Source of the DNA: an uncultured Lewinella sp.
Lineage (GTDB): Bacteria; Bacteroidota; Bacteroidia; Chitinophagales; Saprospiraceae
Length of the DNA stretch: 49,198 bases
Direction of reading: 5' to 3'
Assembly (NCBI GenBank): GCA_913057725.1
Contig: CAJXOS010000035.1
Location: 1 to 49,198 of the forward strand
Notes under the pieces: generated by a model
What the model saw: only the letters and a program-made list of their open reading frames with translations
Database searches by the model: none
What the model was told of the DNA's origin: nothing
Program-made: the position numbers and the translations under genes
Shown here: in pieces, positions 7,810 through 16,630 of the stretch
How the letters are laid out: the number at the start of each line of letters is the position of its first letter
How positions within the stretch are numbered: the first letter of the stretch is position 1

Positions 7810-10359
7810 ATGACAAAAAGAATGCTCAATAAATTGGACTATCGGTGGTGGATCTCTGTAGCCGCCGTCCTTTTATTGTGTCAATGCCAAGATCGCAAGC
7901 CTTTGGTTGAGGACCTTGGAATGAAAAAAATTCGCATTCAGTTTGATCGCAGTGACTTCCAGCAAATTAAGCAAAAAAGAGCGCAAGCAATAGCGCTTGG
8001 ATTTTTGGAAAGCTCTGGAGATGACTTCCAACCAGCAACTGTCAAGTTCGAAGGCCAAGACTATTCTGCGGAGGTCAGACTTAAGGGGGATTGGCTAGAC
8101 CATTTAAAAGGAGATAAGTGGTCATGGCGGGTAAAATTAGCGGATGGTACGAGCATTTTACAAGCTGATCAATTCTCCTTACAAAATCCAAAAACTCGAT
8201 TCTTCTTGCATGAATGGATTTTTCATCGACTCCTGGAGCAAGAAGACATTTTGACTCCCCGCTACGAATTTTTAGAACTTTGGGTAAATGATGAATATAA
8301 AGGCATCTATGCCTTTGAGGCTCATTTTACCGAAGCACTCTTGGCTCGTCAGAAACGATCAGCGAGCGTGATCCTAAAATTTAATGAAGAAGGATTTTGG
8401 CAAGCCCAAAACTACCGCCTTCGCTACGGGAAAAATGTAGCACCGAGTATTCCTGATTATGAAGCCGCGACGATCGAACCCTTTCAAAAGAACAAAGTCC
8501 GCAATGACAGTATGCTACTAACAGCTTTTGATGCTGGCCGAAAAAGGTTGGAACAGCTGCGCATCCCTCCACAAGACACGAGCAAACTCCTACAAGCTAT
8601 AGATATAGATTACTGGGCACGTTTCTTTGCCCTAGTGGACTTGACTGAAGCCTACCATGCGCTACGCTGGCACAATATGCGTTGGTACTATCATCCGCAA
8701 ACTAGCCTACTCTACCCGATCGGGTTTGATGGCTACGGATCCAACGGAATTTACTACTGGTTTAAAAAAACATTTCTGGGAGCAGCCAAAGAAAAGGGAA
8801 ACAAAGTATACTTCACAGAGGAGTATTTCCTATTTGCCTTGTTTAACAAGCCCGAATTTCTGCTCCGTTACAAACAGTATCTTCTAAAGTACTCCGACAG
8901 GGATTTTGTAAATCACTTCCTCACTGACATTGGTACCGAAACCTTGGCTCTCGAAAGCGCTATGCGTGAGGAATTTCCAGATTACTCACTCCAATTTGAT
9001 AGTCTCAGGAGTCGAGCAAAGCATTTACGCGAAGCGGTTAAATCATACACATTCGAAACAGCGCCCCCCTTCCAGTACACGATTTACGAGCCTCTTTTCG
9101 AGACTTGCGAGACCAGCGTCCCACTGTCCGCAGTAGGTCTAAAGGCTTTCCGCAATCCTGAATCAAATGAGGTCAATCTATACAATTACTATTGCCAACC
9201 AGTGACCATTGAAGCATCCGGCCCTAAGCGCAACAAACCGCTTCATGAACAACAAAACACCTTAGAGCTCCCATCATTTGATATCAAAACAGTTCCTCCG
9301 ATTCCCGTTTCGGTAACGGTACCCAAAAATGATCAATACTTATTTTACAGCATCGAAGGAGTTGATTATTGGTTCCGCGAAAAAGTAAATGCCTGGCCAC
9401 AGAACCCGCCTCGCTTTTTACCTAAGGATAAACTGATAATCGACACGCTCGCCCTTAAACTGCAGGGGACTGTTGTCCGACCTACACGACAGAATATCAC
9501 CCTCAATACTATTCAAATAATTCCTGCGAGCTATCAACTCATCATTCCTGCTGGCACCCAGATAAACCTGAAAAATGAGGCGAGCATCATTGTCTTTGGT
9601 GATGCGAATTGTATGGGTACCATCTCAAATCCAATTGAGATCTATTCGGACGATAATACGGGGCGGGGTATACATTTCTTGAATTCAGGCCACTTACAAC
9701 TGTCCCACATCACGATGACCAACAATCAAACCTTCCGTGACCATGGCCTACTACTAAATGGTGCCATGACTTGTTGGGCCGATACTATGTGGCTAGAGCA
9801 ATTGAAGTTTCAGAACATTGACTCAGAAGATGCGCTCAATGTCATCAACAGCCCCAAGGTGCAACTGAGTCAACTGCAATTCATAAACTGTTCTGGAGAT
9901 GGCTTAGATATTGATTTCTCTGCCGGCAGTATGCGTGATCTTAGTTTCAAGCAGCTTGGAGGGGATGGTTTAGATCTATCTGGAAGTGTGCTCACCGCCT
10001 TACAATTAGACTTTTCAGAAATCGCGGACAAAGCCTTGTCTATTGGTGAAAAGACGATAATCGATGCGGAAATGGTCAATATCGAAGGTGCCCATATTGG
10101 CATTGCTGTTAAAGATGAATCAAGCGCCACACTGCGTCATGCTCGTGTAGAAAACTGCGCATATGGAATAACCGTCTTCAACAAAAAGAACTACTTTGGT
10201 CCAGCGGAGTTACACTTGGGTAAATGCCAGCTGAGTCCGGATATACAAGTGCCCATGTCCTTAGAAAGCTCGCATACTTTGTTACTTGATGGTATACCTC
10301 AAAAAGTAACTCATTTGTCGGGAGAACTAGCACGGTTATTTTACCCTCCAGCACAGTGA
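7810..10359 (+). CDS. CotH-like kinase lipoprotein with C-terminal beta-helix
   Basis: 849 residues from ATG at 7810; an in-frame GTG at 7786 would extend it by 8 residues. The N-terminus is a lipoprotein signal with lipidated cysteine at 24 or 26 (LLLCQC). Residues about 85-330 match the CotH kinase family: AEVRLKGDWLDH, FLELWVNDEYKGIYAFEAHF, then RWHNMRWYYHP and YPIGFDGYG in place of the family's PWDLDxxFG. Residues about 540-830 are short beta repeats with N and D ladders (for example LNVINSPKVQLSQLQFINC) typical of a right-handed parallel beta-helix. CotH proteins phosphorylate spore-coat or extracellular proteins in other organisms; a beta-helix suggests glycan binding. An envelope-located glycan- or protein-modifying enzyme is inferred. 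The next gene starts 18 bp downstream, so they probably share an mRNA. Confidence 0.8.
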   Translation: MTKRMLNKLDYRWWISVAAVLLLCQCQDRKPLVEDLGMKKIRIQFDRSDFQQIKQKRAQAIALGFLESSGDDFQPATVKFEGQDYSAEVRLKGDWLDHLKGDKWSWRVKLADGTSILQADQFSLQNPKTRFFLHEWIFHRLLEQEDILTPRYEFLELWVNDEYKGIYAFEAHFTEALLARQKRSASVILKFNEEGFWQAQNYRLRYGKNVAPSIPDYEAATIEPFQKNKVRNDSMLLTAFDAGRKRLEQLRIPPQDTSKLLQAIDIDYWARFFALVDLTEAYHALRWHNMRWYYHPQTSLLYPIGFDGYGSNGIYYWFKKTFLGAAKEKGNKVYFTEEYFLFALFNKPEFLLRYKQYLLKYSDRDFVNHFLTDIGTETLALESAMREEFPDYSLQFDSLRSRAKHLREAVKSYTFETAPPFQYTIYEPLFETCETSVPLSAVGLKAFRNPESNEVNLYNYYCQPVTIEASGPKRNKPLHEQQNTLELPSFDIKTVPPIPVSVTVPKNDQYLFYSIEGVDYWFREKVNAWPQNPPRFLPKDKLIIDTLALKLQGTVVRPTRQNITLNTIQIIPASYQLIIPAGTQINLKNEASIIVFGDANCMGTISNPIEIYSDDNTGRGIHFLNSGHLQLSHITMTNNQTFRDHGLLLNGAMTCWADTMWLEQLKFQNIDSEDALNVINSPKVQLSQLQFINCSGDGLDIDFSAGSMRDLSFKQLGGDGLDLSGSVLTALQLDFSEIADKALSIGEKTIIDAEMVNIEGAHIGIAVKDESSATLRHARVENCAYGITVFNKKNYFGPAELHLGKCQLSPDIQVPMSLESSHTLLLDGIPQKVTHLSGELARLFYPPAQ

Positions 10360-10377
10360 ATTTTTTATTTTTAGCCC

Positions 10378-11853
10378 ATGAAGATCTGCTTGACGCATGC
10401 GTACTACATGAAGGAAGATGAAAAGGAGCAGAAGATCAATAAACCTTACCCTCCTTTAGGCATCCTGTATATCAGCGCTTGGCTGGAACAGCATGGCTAT
10501 GATAACGAGGTACACGATACTACCTTCTCCTCTTTCGATGCACAGTGCACCTACCTCGTAGAACAGCAACCCGAAATCATAGCGATTTACACCAACTTGA
10601 TGACCAAGTTGAATGTGATTCGATTGATTCGTAGCATTCGCGCAAACGAGCAACTGCATGATAGTCTAATCGTTCTTGGTGGCCCTGATCTTCGCTACAA
10701 TGTCGAAAACTATCTAGCTACAGGAGCTGATGTCTTGGTTATTGGTGAAGGCGAGCAAAGTATGCTGGAACTGGTTCAGGCTGTAGAGCAAGGCTTACGA
10801 CCCCATTTTGGTCATATACCTGGGCTTGCGTTTGTGGATGCAGATGGGCAGATTACGCAGACGCCTGCACGTAAGCACCTTCGGGCAGTGGATGAGCTCC
10901 CTACACCAAATAGGCACAAGATTGATCTCCAGCAATATCTCGACACCTGGAAAACACATCACGGCCGGAGCTCGGTAACCCTAAGTACACAACGCGGATG
11001 CCCTTATACTTGCCGCTGGTGTAGCACCGCGGTTTATGGTCAATCTTATCGTCGGCGTAGTGCGGAAAAAGTAGCGGCTGAGTTACGAATGATCAAAGAG
11101 AAGTACCAGCCCGATCAGGTCTGGTTTGTGGATGACGTTTTCACCGTAAGTCATAAGTGGTTAGCGGCCTTTCATCAGGCCGTCCAAGCTCAGGACGCTG
11201 TAATTCCCTTTGAATGCATTACCCGAGCCGAACGCATGAATGATGAAGTATTGGATATGCTGAAAGAAAGTGGCTGCTTCCGTGTTTGGATCGGCGCTGA
11301 GAGTGGATCGCAGCGCATTATTGATGCGATGGATCGCCGTGTACAGGCCGAACAAGTGCAAGCCATGACTATCACCGCCAAAGCGAAAGGGATAGAAACC
11401 GGGACTTTCATCATGCTTGGCTATCCCGGTGAAACTGAGCAAGATATCGAGCTTACGCTTAAGCATTTGAAAACGGCTAACCCCGATCTATTCACCATTA
11501 CGGTAGCCTATCCAATTAAAGGTACAGGACTATATGAGGATATCGAAGAGCAGATCATAAAACAACCAGACTGGTTTAGCAGTACCGACCGAGATATCGA
11601 CTTTGTACGGACCTATCCCCGACCATACTACGACTATGCCGTTCGCTGGGTCGTCAACAGTGTAAACTTGCATAAATTAAGCCTGGCCGGCAAAACCTGG
11701 TCCTTGCCAGGAATCAAGACAGCAATTAAGGTTGCCTTAGCTAAAGCAGGAATGCTCTGGTACCGAAAGATTGTCGGTAATTCACTTTTCCAACCACCCA
11801 ACAGACCATCATCTGAACATGAGCAGCAGCTTAGTTTATCTGACCCCACCTAA
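10378..11853 (+). CDS. B12-binding-type radical SAM enzyme (cassette 2)
   Basis: 491 residues. The cluster-binding cysteines are C208, C212 and C215 (STQRGCPYTCRWC). The N-terminal Rossmann-like domain (KPYPPLGILYISAWLEQHGY, GADVLVIGEGE) and the barrel landmarks (WFVDDVF, RVWIGAESGSQRIIDAMDRR) align with the cassette 1 enzyme over most of the length, so the two arose by duplication within this lineage. The two probably act on related substrates. Its 3' end overlaps the start of the next methyltransferase gene by 35 bp. No cobalamin riboswitch-like leader is recognisable in the 18 bp before it. Confidence 0.88.
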   Translation: MKICLTHAYYMKEDEKEQKINKPYPPLGILYISAWLEQHGYDNEVHDTTFSSFDAQCTYLVEQQPEIIAIYTNLMTKLNVIRLIRSIRANEQLHDSLIVLGGPDLRYNVENYLATGADVLVIGEGEQSMLELVQAVEQGLRPHFGHIPGLAFVDADGQITQTPARKHLRAVDELPTPNRHKIDLQQYLDTWKTHHGRSSVTLSTQRGCPYTCRWCSTAVYGQSYRRRSAEKVAAELRMIKEKYQPDQVWFVDDVFTVSHKWLAAFHQAVQAQDAVIPFECITRAERMNDEVLDMLKESGCFRVWIGAESGSQRIIDAMDRRVQAEQVQAMTITAKAKGIETGTFIMLGYPGETEQDIELTLKHLKTANPDLFTITVAYPIKGTGLYEDIEEQIIKQPDWFSSTDRDIDFVRTYPRPYYDYAVRWVVNSVNLHKLSLAGKTWSLPGIKTAIKVALAKAGMLWYRKIVGNSLFQPPNRPSSEHEQQLSLSDPT

Positions 11854-12589
11854 GGAAGGTTTCGAGGCGGCCTACATCAATGCCCGAAAAAGCGAAGGGC
11901 GACTATATCCAGATGAAATCGTACGAGAACTCCCATGGATACCAGCAGATCATCCTCAGAATCAGGAGTGGCGGCTACGTCAAAGAAACGTGGAACAGCT
12001 TCTAGTTCATCTTGATGAAAAGAAAGCAAATTCAATACTTGATCTAGGATGTGGCAATGGCTGGTTGACCCATCAATTACTGCATTCTGGCGGTGCAGGA
12101 TTTGTACTTGGCCTGGATGTCAATGCAACTGAACTGGAACAAGCGCAATCACTATTCGGAAATAAGGGGTGTCAATTTGCCTACGGGGATATTTTCAAGG
12201 CTAAACTGAAGCAAGCTCCTTTTGATGCAATCGTGTTGGCAAGCTGTGCCCAGTATTTCCCCAACTTAGAAGCACTCCTAAACCGCCTGGCGAAACTACT
12301 CGCACCTGCCGGTGAAATCCATTTACTGGACACTCCAATCTACGATACTGATGCAGTAGCAGAGGCGCGAGAACGAACACTTCAATACTACGAAGCAGAG
12401 GGTAAGCAGGCAATGCAGTCATTCTATCACCATCATGACTGGTCGAATCTTAGTGCCTTCAACTATGAATTAAAATACAATCCCACTACCCTACTCAACC
12501 GAATTCGCCGTAAACTCGGGCAAAGTTTGAGCCCATTTCCGTGGCTTATCATTAGTCATCCTTTACCTAATGTATCGGCAGAAGATTAA
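11819..12589 (+). CDS. Class I SAM-dependent methyltransferase (cassette 2)
   Basis: 256 residues from ATG at 11819; the frame continues upstream to TTG at 11771 inside the radical SAM gene, but residues from the ATG start the conserved part. The SAM-binding motif LDLGCGNG is at 74-81, the acidic strand-2 end is GLDVNATELE, and motif IV is APFDAIVLASCAQYFP, typical of the Methyltransf_11/UbiE-like group. It overlaps the upstream gene by 35 bp and the downstream SGNH gene by 20 bp, so the three are tightly coupled. The substrate is unknown. Confidence 0.87.
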   Translation: MSSSLVYLTPPKEGFEAAYINARKSEGRLYPDEIVRELPWIPADHPQNQEWRLRQRNVEQLLVHLDEKKANSILDLGCGNGWLTHQLLHSGGAGFVLGLDVNATELEQAQSLFGNKGCQFAYGDIFKAKLKQAPFDAIVLASCAQYFPNLEALLNRLAKLLAPAGEIHLLDTPIYDTDAVAEARERTLQYYEAEGKQAMQSFYHHHDWSNLSAFNYELKYNPTTLLNRIRRKLGQSLSPFPWLIISHPLPNVSAED

Positions 12590-14033
12590 AAGAATAGTAG
12601 CAGTATCCTTTTTGGGAATTTCATTTTTTTGCGTATTCGTGTACGCATATGATTTACTCTTTGGCGACGGTATTATTGCTCGGTTTTCAATCAACCCATT
12701 GAGCATCTGGCTTGGCTTTAGTATCCCTCTGCTTCTGATTGCGGGTATAGCCAGTCGGTCCAAGTGGATATCTAATGGTTCCTTGCTACTCTTCTCGACT
12801 ATTGGAATTCTATTCATCCTTGAGAAATTGCTTCCAGCTGTAGCCACCTACCAGGCAGGTATTCATGATTCAATTCAGCGTATCGATGATGTTTTCCCTT
12901 ATAGCACCTTAGATACGGTGTACTTCAAAAACTATGTCCCGAATGCTAGTTTTAGAACACAACTTCGGCCAGAAGATGGAGGGCGAAATATTCTTCATCA
13001 GATTAACGAACATGGTATGCGGGGCCCTAGCCCTGGACTAAAAGAGGCAGGAGAGCAGCGAATATTGCTAGTTGGCGATTCCTACCTACAGGCTACTCAG
13101 GTAGCATACGAAGAGTCACTAGGGCCCGTACTCTCAAGCTTGCTACCGGATAGTTTTAGCGTGGTACAACACGGTTTCCCTAGCTGGTCTCCACTGCTAG
13201 AATGGAATTGGATACTTCGTAAGGGTTTAAGTTTCGAACCCAATATGGTCGTATTATTCCTCTACAACAATGACTTCTTTTCTGGAGACGCCATCGGCGA
13301 CAACGGTTACTTACCATACGCCAAATTTGCTGAGAATGGAGAACCTGCCGGATTCGATTTCTCGCAACTCGAAAGTAAATACCTAGGGCTAAAGAAAAGA
13401 AACCCCTGGACTATGATGATAGCGGACCTTCAGCGCTTTCGACTTGTTCGTTTAACAACCTTCTTGCTCAGACGTCAACTTGTATTCGAAACGCTCTCCG
13501 AAGAAAAGATAGATACTTACCTCAATCTTCCACCTGAAGCCTTTCAACAGGCCTATCGCGATAACAACACCACTAAAGATATACTGACCGTCATGCTATG
13601 GGACTACCTTGCACTTATGAGAGATACCAGTCAGTGGTCTCCTGATCTTCAGGAGAGAGTAGAATTGAGTTTTAAGCACCTGGAAGGGCTACAGCAATCA
13701 TTGGATGAAAGAGGTGTAGAATTCGCAATTTGCCATATCCCCTACCCCTGGCAATTCCCAGGAGAAAACGCAGTGAGGATGCAAGAGGTGACCAATTGGT
13801 CTGATTATGTATTTCCAGAGGGCGGCATTCAGCAAGCTGTCAAGACTTTCTGCGCGAGCAAAGACATTCCACTACTAGATCTATATTCTCATACACAAGA
13901 AAGCAAAACCGCGGCACCTGAACTCCAATTGTATTGTCCTTCCGATCCACATTGGACTGTGGCCGGGCATGACATGGCAGCGCATGCACTCTATAACTTC
14001 TTGGCAGCGCACTTTTATCCATTAGCGCAATGA
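12570..14033 (+). CDS. Membrane-anchored SGNH-hydrolase-like protein (possible acyltransferase/esterase)
   Basis: 487 residues. Three hydrophobic segments lie in residues 7-90, followed by a large extracytoplasmic domain. The SGNH block I serine is in VGDSY at 168-172, and the catalytic Asp and His sit in DPHW at about 459-462. This layout resembles AlgX/AlgJ and DltD-like proteins that add or remove acetyl groups on exported polysaccharide. It overlaps the upstream methyltransferase by 20 bp and the downstream glycosyltransferase by 4 bp (ATGA), which argues for one transcript. O-acetylation or deacetylation of the glycan made by the island is the likeliest role; no MBOAT-type acyl donor protein is visible nearby, which makes a hydrolase equally possible. 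Confidence 0.78.
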   Translation: MYRQKIKRIVAVSFLGISFFCVFVYAYDLLFGDGIIARFSINPLSIWLGFSIPLLLIAGIASRSKWISNGSLLLFSTIGILFILEKLLPAVATYQAGIHDSIQRIDDVFPYSTLDTVYFKNYVPNASFRTQLRPEDGGRNILHQINEHGMRGPSPGLKEAGEQRILLVGDSYLQATQVAYEESLGPVLSSLLPDSFSVVQHGFPSWSPLLEWNWILRKGLSFEPNMVVLFLYNNDFFSGDAIGDNGYLPYAKFAENGEPAGFDFSQLESKYLGLKKRNPWTMMIADLQRFRLVRLTTFLLRRQLVFETLSEEKIDTYLNLPPEAFQQAYRDNNTTKDILTVMLWDYLALMRDTSQWSPDLQERVELSFKHLEGLQQSLDERGVEFAICHIPYPWQFPGENAVRMQEVTNWSDYVFPEGGIQQAVKTFCASKDIPLLDLYSHTQESKTAAPELQLYCPSDPHWTVAGHDMAAHALYNFLAAHFYPLAQ

Positions 14034-15493
14034 ATAAGGCTTTGTCTTCTTATTGGAAAGGTTTGCTGCTCTTCGCAATTATCAGTTGGCGATTTTGGCA
14101 CTTCGGTCCCGCTCTGGATCTACCCCATGATTGGCGGCAAGCCGATACCGCCTATTACATTTGGGACTTCTATCAAAATGGCATTGATCTACTTTACCCG
14201 GCAGTGTGCTGGATGGGCAGCTCCGAAAACCTTGTCCTAGAGTTTCCATTACCCGAAGCTATTGTTGCCCAGTTTCAGATTTGGTTTGGCGAAAGCATGA
14301 TAATCAGTAGATTCCTGTTCTTGGGTTTCTTTCTGCTGTGCTCCTATTTCTTTTACCGAATCACGGTCTTACTATTTGATAAAGAGATCGCCTTTTGGGC
14401 GCTGGTGGTTTATCTATCTCTTCCCTTAGCTCAGTTCTACTCGAGGGCTATCCATATCGACTTTTTTGCTCAGGGGTTCAGCTATGCGGTGCTCTACTAC
14501 AGTTTGATCGGAATCAATCGACGCTCTACTCGTGCTATAGTGCTTGCCAGCATATTGGCTTGTATTGCCGGCCTAGTCAAGATCCCTTACCTCTTTTTCC
14601 TAGCACTTCCAGTTTTGTACTATGCCTACCAACGGAGTGGTTTCAAATGGTTACTATTACGAAGTCCCATATTTTTGCTGCCGCTCGCAGTGTTTGCAGT
14701 ATGGCAAATGCATGTTTACGAAGTGAACAGCAACGCTCCACACTGGAGCTACATCCTACACTATCGCAAATTTGACCAAAACAGTTCCTGGTATTTTGGT
14801 GTATGGGAGCAACGATTGTCATTGTATCACTGGAAAAAAATAAGCCTTCGCCTGTTATTTGAAGCAGGCGCTATATTCTGCCTTCTCTTCTTTCCACTAA
14901 GTTGGGTACGCAAGAATAGTTCGCAGCAACAAATGCTATGGGCTTGGATGGTAGGTTTGTTAGTTTACCTTTTGCTTTTCTTCAACCTTAATGCCATTCA
15001 CAACTATTACCAGATCCCTTTCATCGGGCCGCTCGCGATTCTAATTGCCATTGGCCTAAGGGAACGAATGACTACTTACAAAAAGTCGGTCCTTTATATG
15101 GTGGTGGCTCTAATTGTCATTTTGAACACCGCATTCGCGGAATGGAAATACTACAACGTTCCAGAGCACTTAGATAAAATTGCAAGTGTGGTGAATCAAA
15201 ACACATCAATTGAAGAGTTTCCAATAGTTGTTTTTGATAAATTCGACTGTCGTAACCCTCGTATCTTGGGCAGAGCTAAACGTCGAGGATGGTCCTTGCA
15301 GGAAGAGGCTGCTACCGCTGTAGTCGTGGATCGTCTTCATCGCGAGGAAGGAGCAACCCATCTAATTGTGGTGGGTAATACCCAACTAGCCGCTCAACTT
15401 GTTCGTCCTTACCAACTACAGGAAATGGGTGAAATTAGAGCACAGTCACTACCAGCGTCTAAACTTAGTGTACTTATCTTCAAATTGCCTTAG
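14030..15493 (+). CDS. GT39/ArnT-like integral membrane glycosyltransferase
   Basis: 487 residues with about ten membrane helices in residues 8-360 and a short C-terminal soluble part. The first periplasmic loop carries DLPHDWRQADTAYY (residues 30-43), the acidic motif seen in protein mannosyltransferase/ArnT/RgtA-type enzymes that use polyprenyl-phosphate sugars. D34 or D39 is the likely catalytic base. It starts within the previous stop (ATGA overlap). It would transfer a sugar from a lipid-phosphate donor on the periplasmic side. Donor and acceptor are unknown, but the UbiA homologue at 22464 could supply a pentose donor. Confidence 0.8.
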   Translation: MNKALSSYWKGLLLFAIISWRFWHFGPALDLPHDWRQADTAYYIWDFYQNGIDLLYPAVCWMGSSENLVLEFPLPEAIVAQFQIWFGESMIISRFLFLGFFLLCSYFFYRITVLLFDKEIAFWALVVYLSLPLAQFYSRAIHIDFFAQGFSYAVLYYSLIGINRRSTRAIVLASILACIAGLVKIPYLFFLALPVLYYAYQRSGFKWLLLRSPIFLLPLAVFAVWQMHVYEVNSNAPHWSYILHYRKFDQNSSWYFGVWEQRLSLYHWKKISLRLLFEAGAIFCLLFFPLSWVRKNSSQQQMLWAWMVGLLVYLLLFFNLNAIHNYYQIPFIGPLAILIAIGLRERMTTYKKSVLYMVVALIVILNTAFAEWKYYNVPEHLDKIASVVNQNTSIEEFPIVVFDKFDCRNPRILGRAKRRGWSLQEEAATAVVVDRLHREEGATHLIVVGNTQLAAQLVRPYQLQEMGEIRAQSLPASKLSVLIFKLP

Positions 15494-15503
15494 ATCAATT
15501 ACA

Positions 15504-16547
15504 ATGCAACACATTATCTGGATCACTCCCGGCTTTGCCGCTAACGAAGAGGATACTAAGTGTATCCCTCCGCAGCAACTGCTGGCCAAGGCATTGACAA
15601 AAGTACCAAGTGTGAGGCTCCACATCGTGAGTTTACACTATCCACATCAAAGGGCGGAATATCACTGGCATGGTGTTGATGTTTACCCATGCCACTACCA
15701 GGGCCCATTGGCCAAGGTGCGGACCTGGTTGAAGGCTTATCACCAAATTCGATTACTCACGAAGGCTTATCCTAAAGCCATACTACACAGTTTTTGGCTC
15801 AATGATGCTTGTCTTTTAGCACAATGGGTAGATCGTTTTCGTGGCAGGAAACACCTGGTCACTTTGATGGGACAGGATGCCCGACCGACCAATCGGTATT
15901 TACGCATCCTCCCACTGAAAGACATGTACAAGGTAGGCCTCTCCCAATTCCACGTCAAGCAATTTCTGCAAAGCACGGGATTTGAAGTCGACCAAATCAT
16001 TCCTTGGGGCTTACCTCAGCCATCTATCAAACAGGGTGCTCGACCAAATCATCTTATTGGCATTGGTAACCTTATTCCCCTAAAGCAGTTTGACCAGTTT
16101 GTTGACCTAGTAGTAGCGTTAAGGAAAGATATACCTGATCTGACATGCTTGCTTGTTGGGGAGGGTCCAGAAAAAGAACATCTAGAAAGTAAAATTGCGG
16201 CTTCTGGACTAAGCAACCATATTACATTGACCGGTGCTTTACCCCGAGAGAAGGTGCTGAACTTACTGGCACAATCAAAGGTCTTAGTACACACTTCAGA
16301 TTATGAATCTTTTGGCTTTGTGCTCGTTGAAGCACTCCAACAAGGGGCCCATGTCGTATCGCGTCCCGTTGGGGTAGCACCGGAGTTGAATGGTGTTAGT
16401 TTGGCGCAAACCACAGTAGAATTTAAGCATGCTGTACTAGAAGCCCTCCAAAGCGAGCAAGAGCCGAACTTACCCCCAAGTTTTCAGCTAGATTCTACGA
16501 TAGATAGTTACCTCAAACTATACAGTAGTTTACAATCACCTAGCTGA
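15504..16547 (+). CDS. GT4-family glycosyltransferase
   Basis: 347 residues from ATG at 15504, 10 bp after the previous stop; an upstream TTG at 15399 would overlap the previous gene by 95 bp and is not needed. The C-terminal half has the GT-B donor-binding fold: IGIGNLIPLKQFDQF, LLVGEGPEKEHLES, and the EX7E motif in YESFGFVLVEALQQGA. The N-terminal half (WITPGFAANEEDTKCIPP) is the acceptor domain. It is a cytoplasmic enzyme using a nucleotide sugar and the only GT-B enzyme in the island. The sugar cannot be predicted. Confidence 0.88.
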   Translation: MQHIIWITPGFAANEEDTKCIPPQQLLAKALTKVPSVRLHIVSLHYPHQRAEYHWHGVDVYPCHYQGPLAKVRTWLKAYHQIRLLTKAYPKAILHSFWLNDACLLAQWVDRFRGRKHLVTLMGQDARPTNRYLRILPLKDMYKVGLSQFHVKQFLQSTGFEVDQIIPWGLPQPSIKQGARPNHLIGIGNLIPLKQFDQFVDLVVALRKDIPDLTCLLVGEGPEKEHLESKIAASGLSNHITLTGALPREKVLNLLAQSKVLVHTSDYESFGFVLVEALQQGAHVVSRPVGVAPELNGVSLAQTTVEFKHAVLEALQSEQEPNLPPSFQLDSTIDSYLKLYSSLQSPS

Positions 16548-16630
16548 GAAGGATAAAGGTTCTTTCATCCCCTCATTTTACATTACATTAGCAGGGGTAT
16601 AGACGTGATAAAAACGATGGGTCTGGAAAC

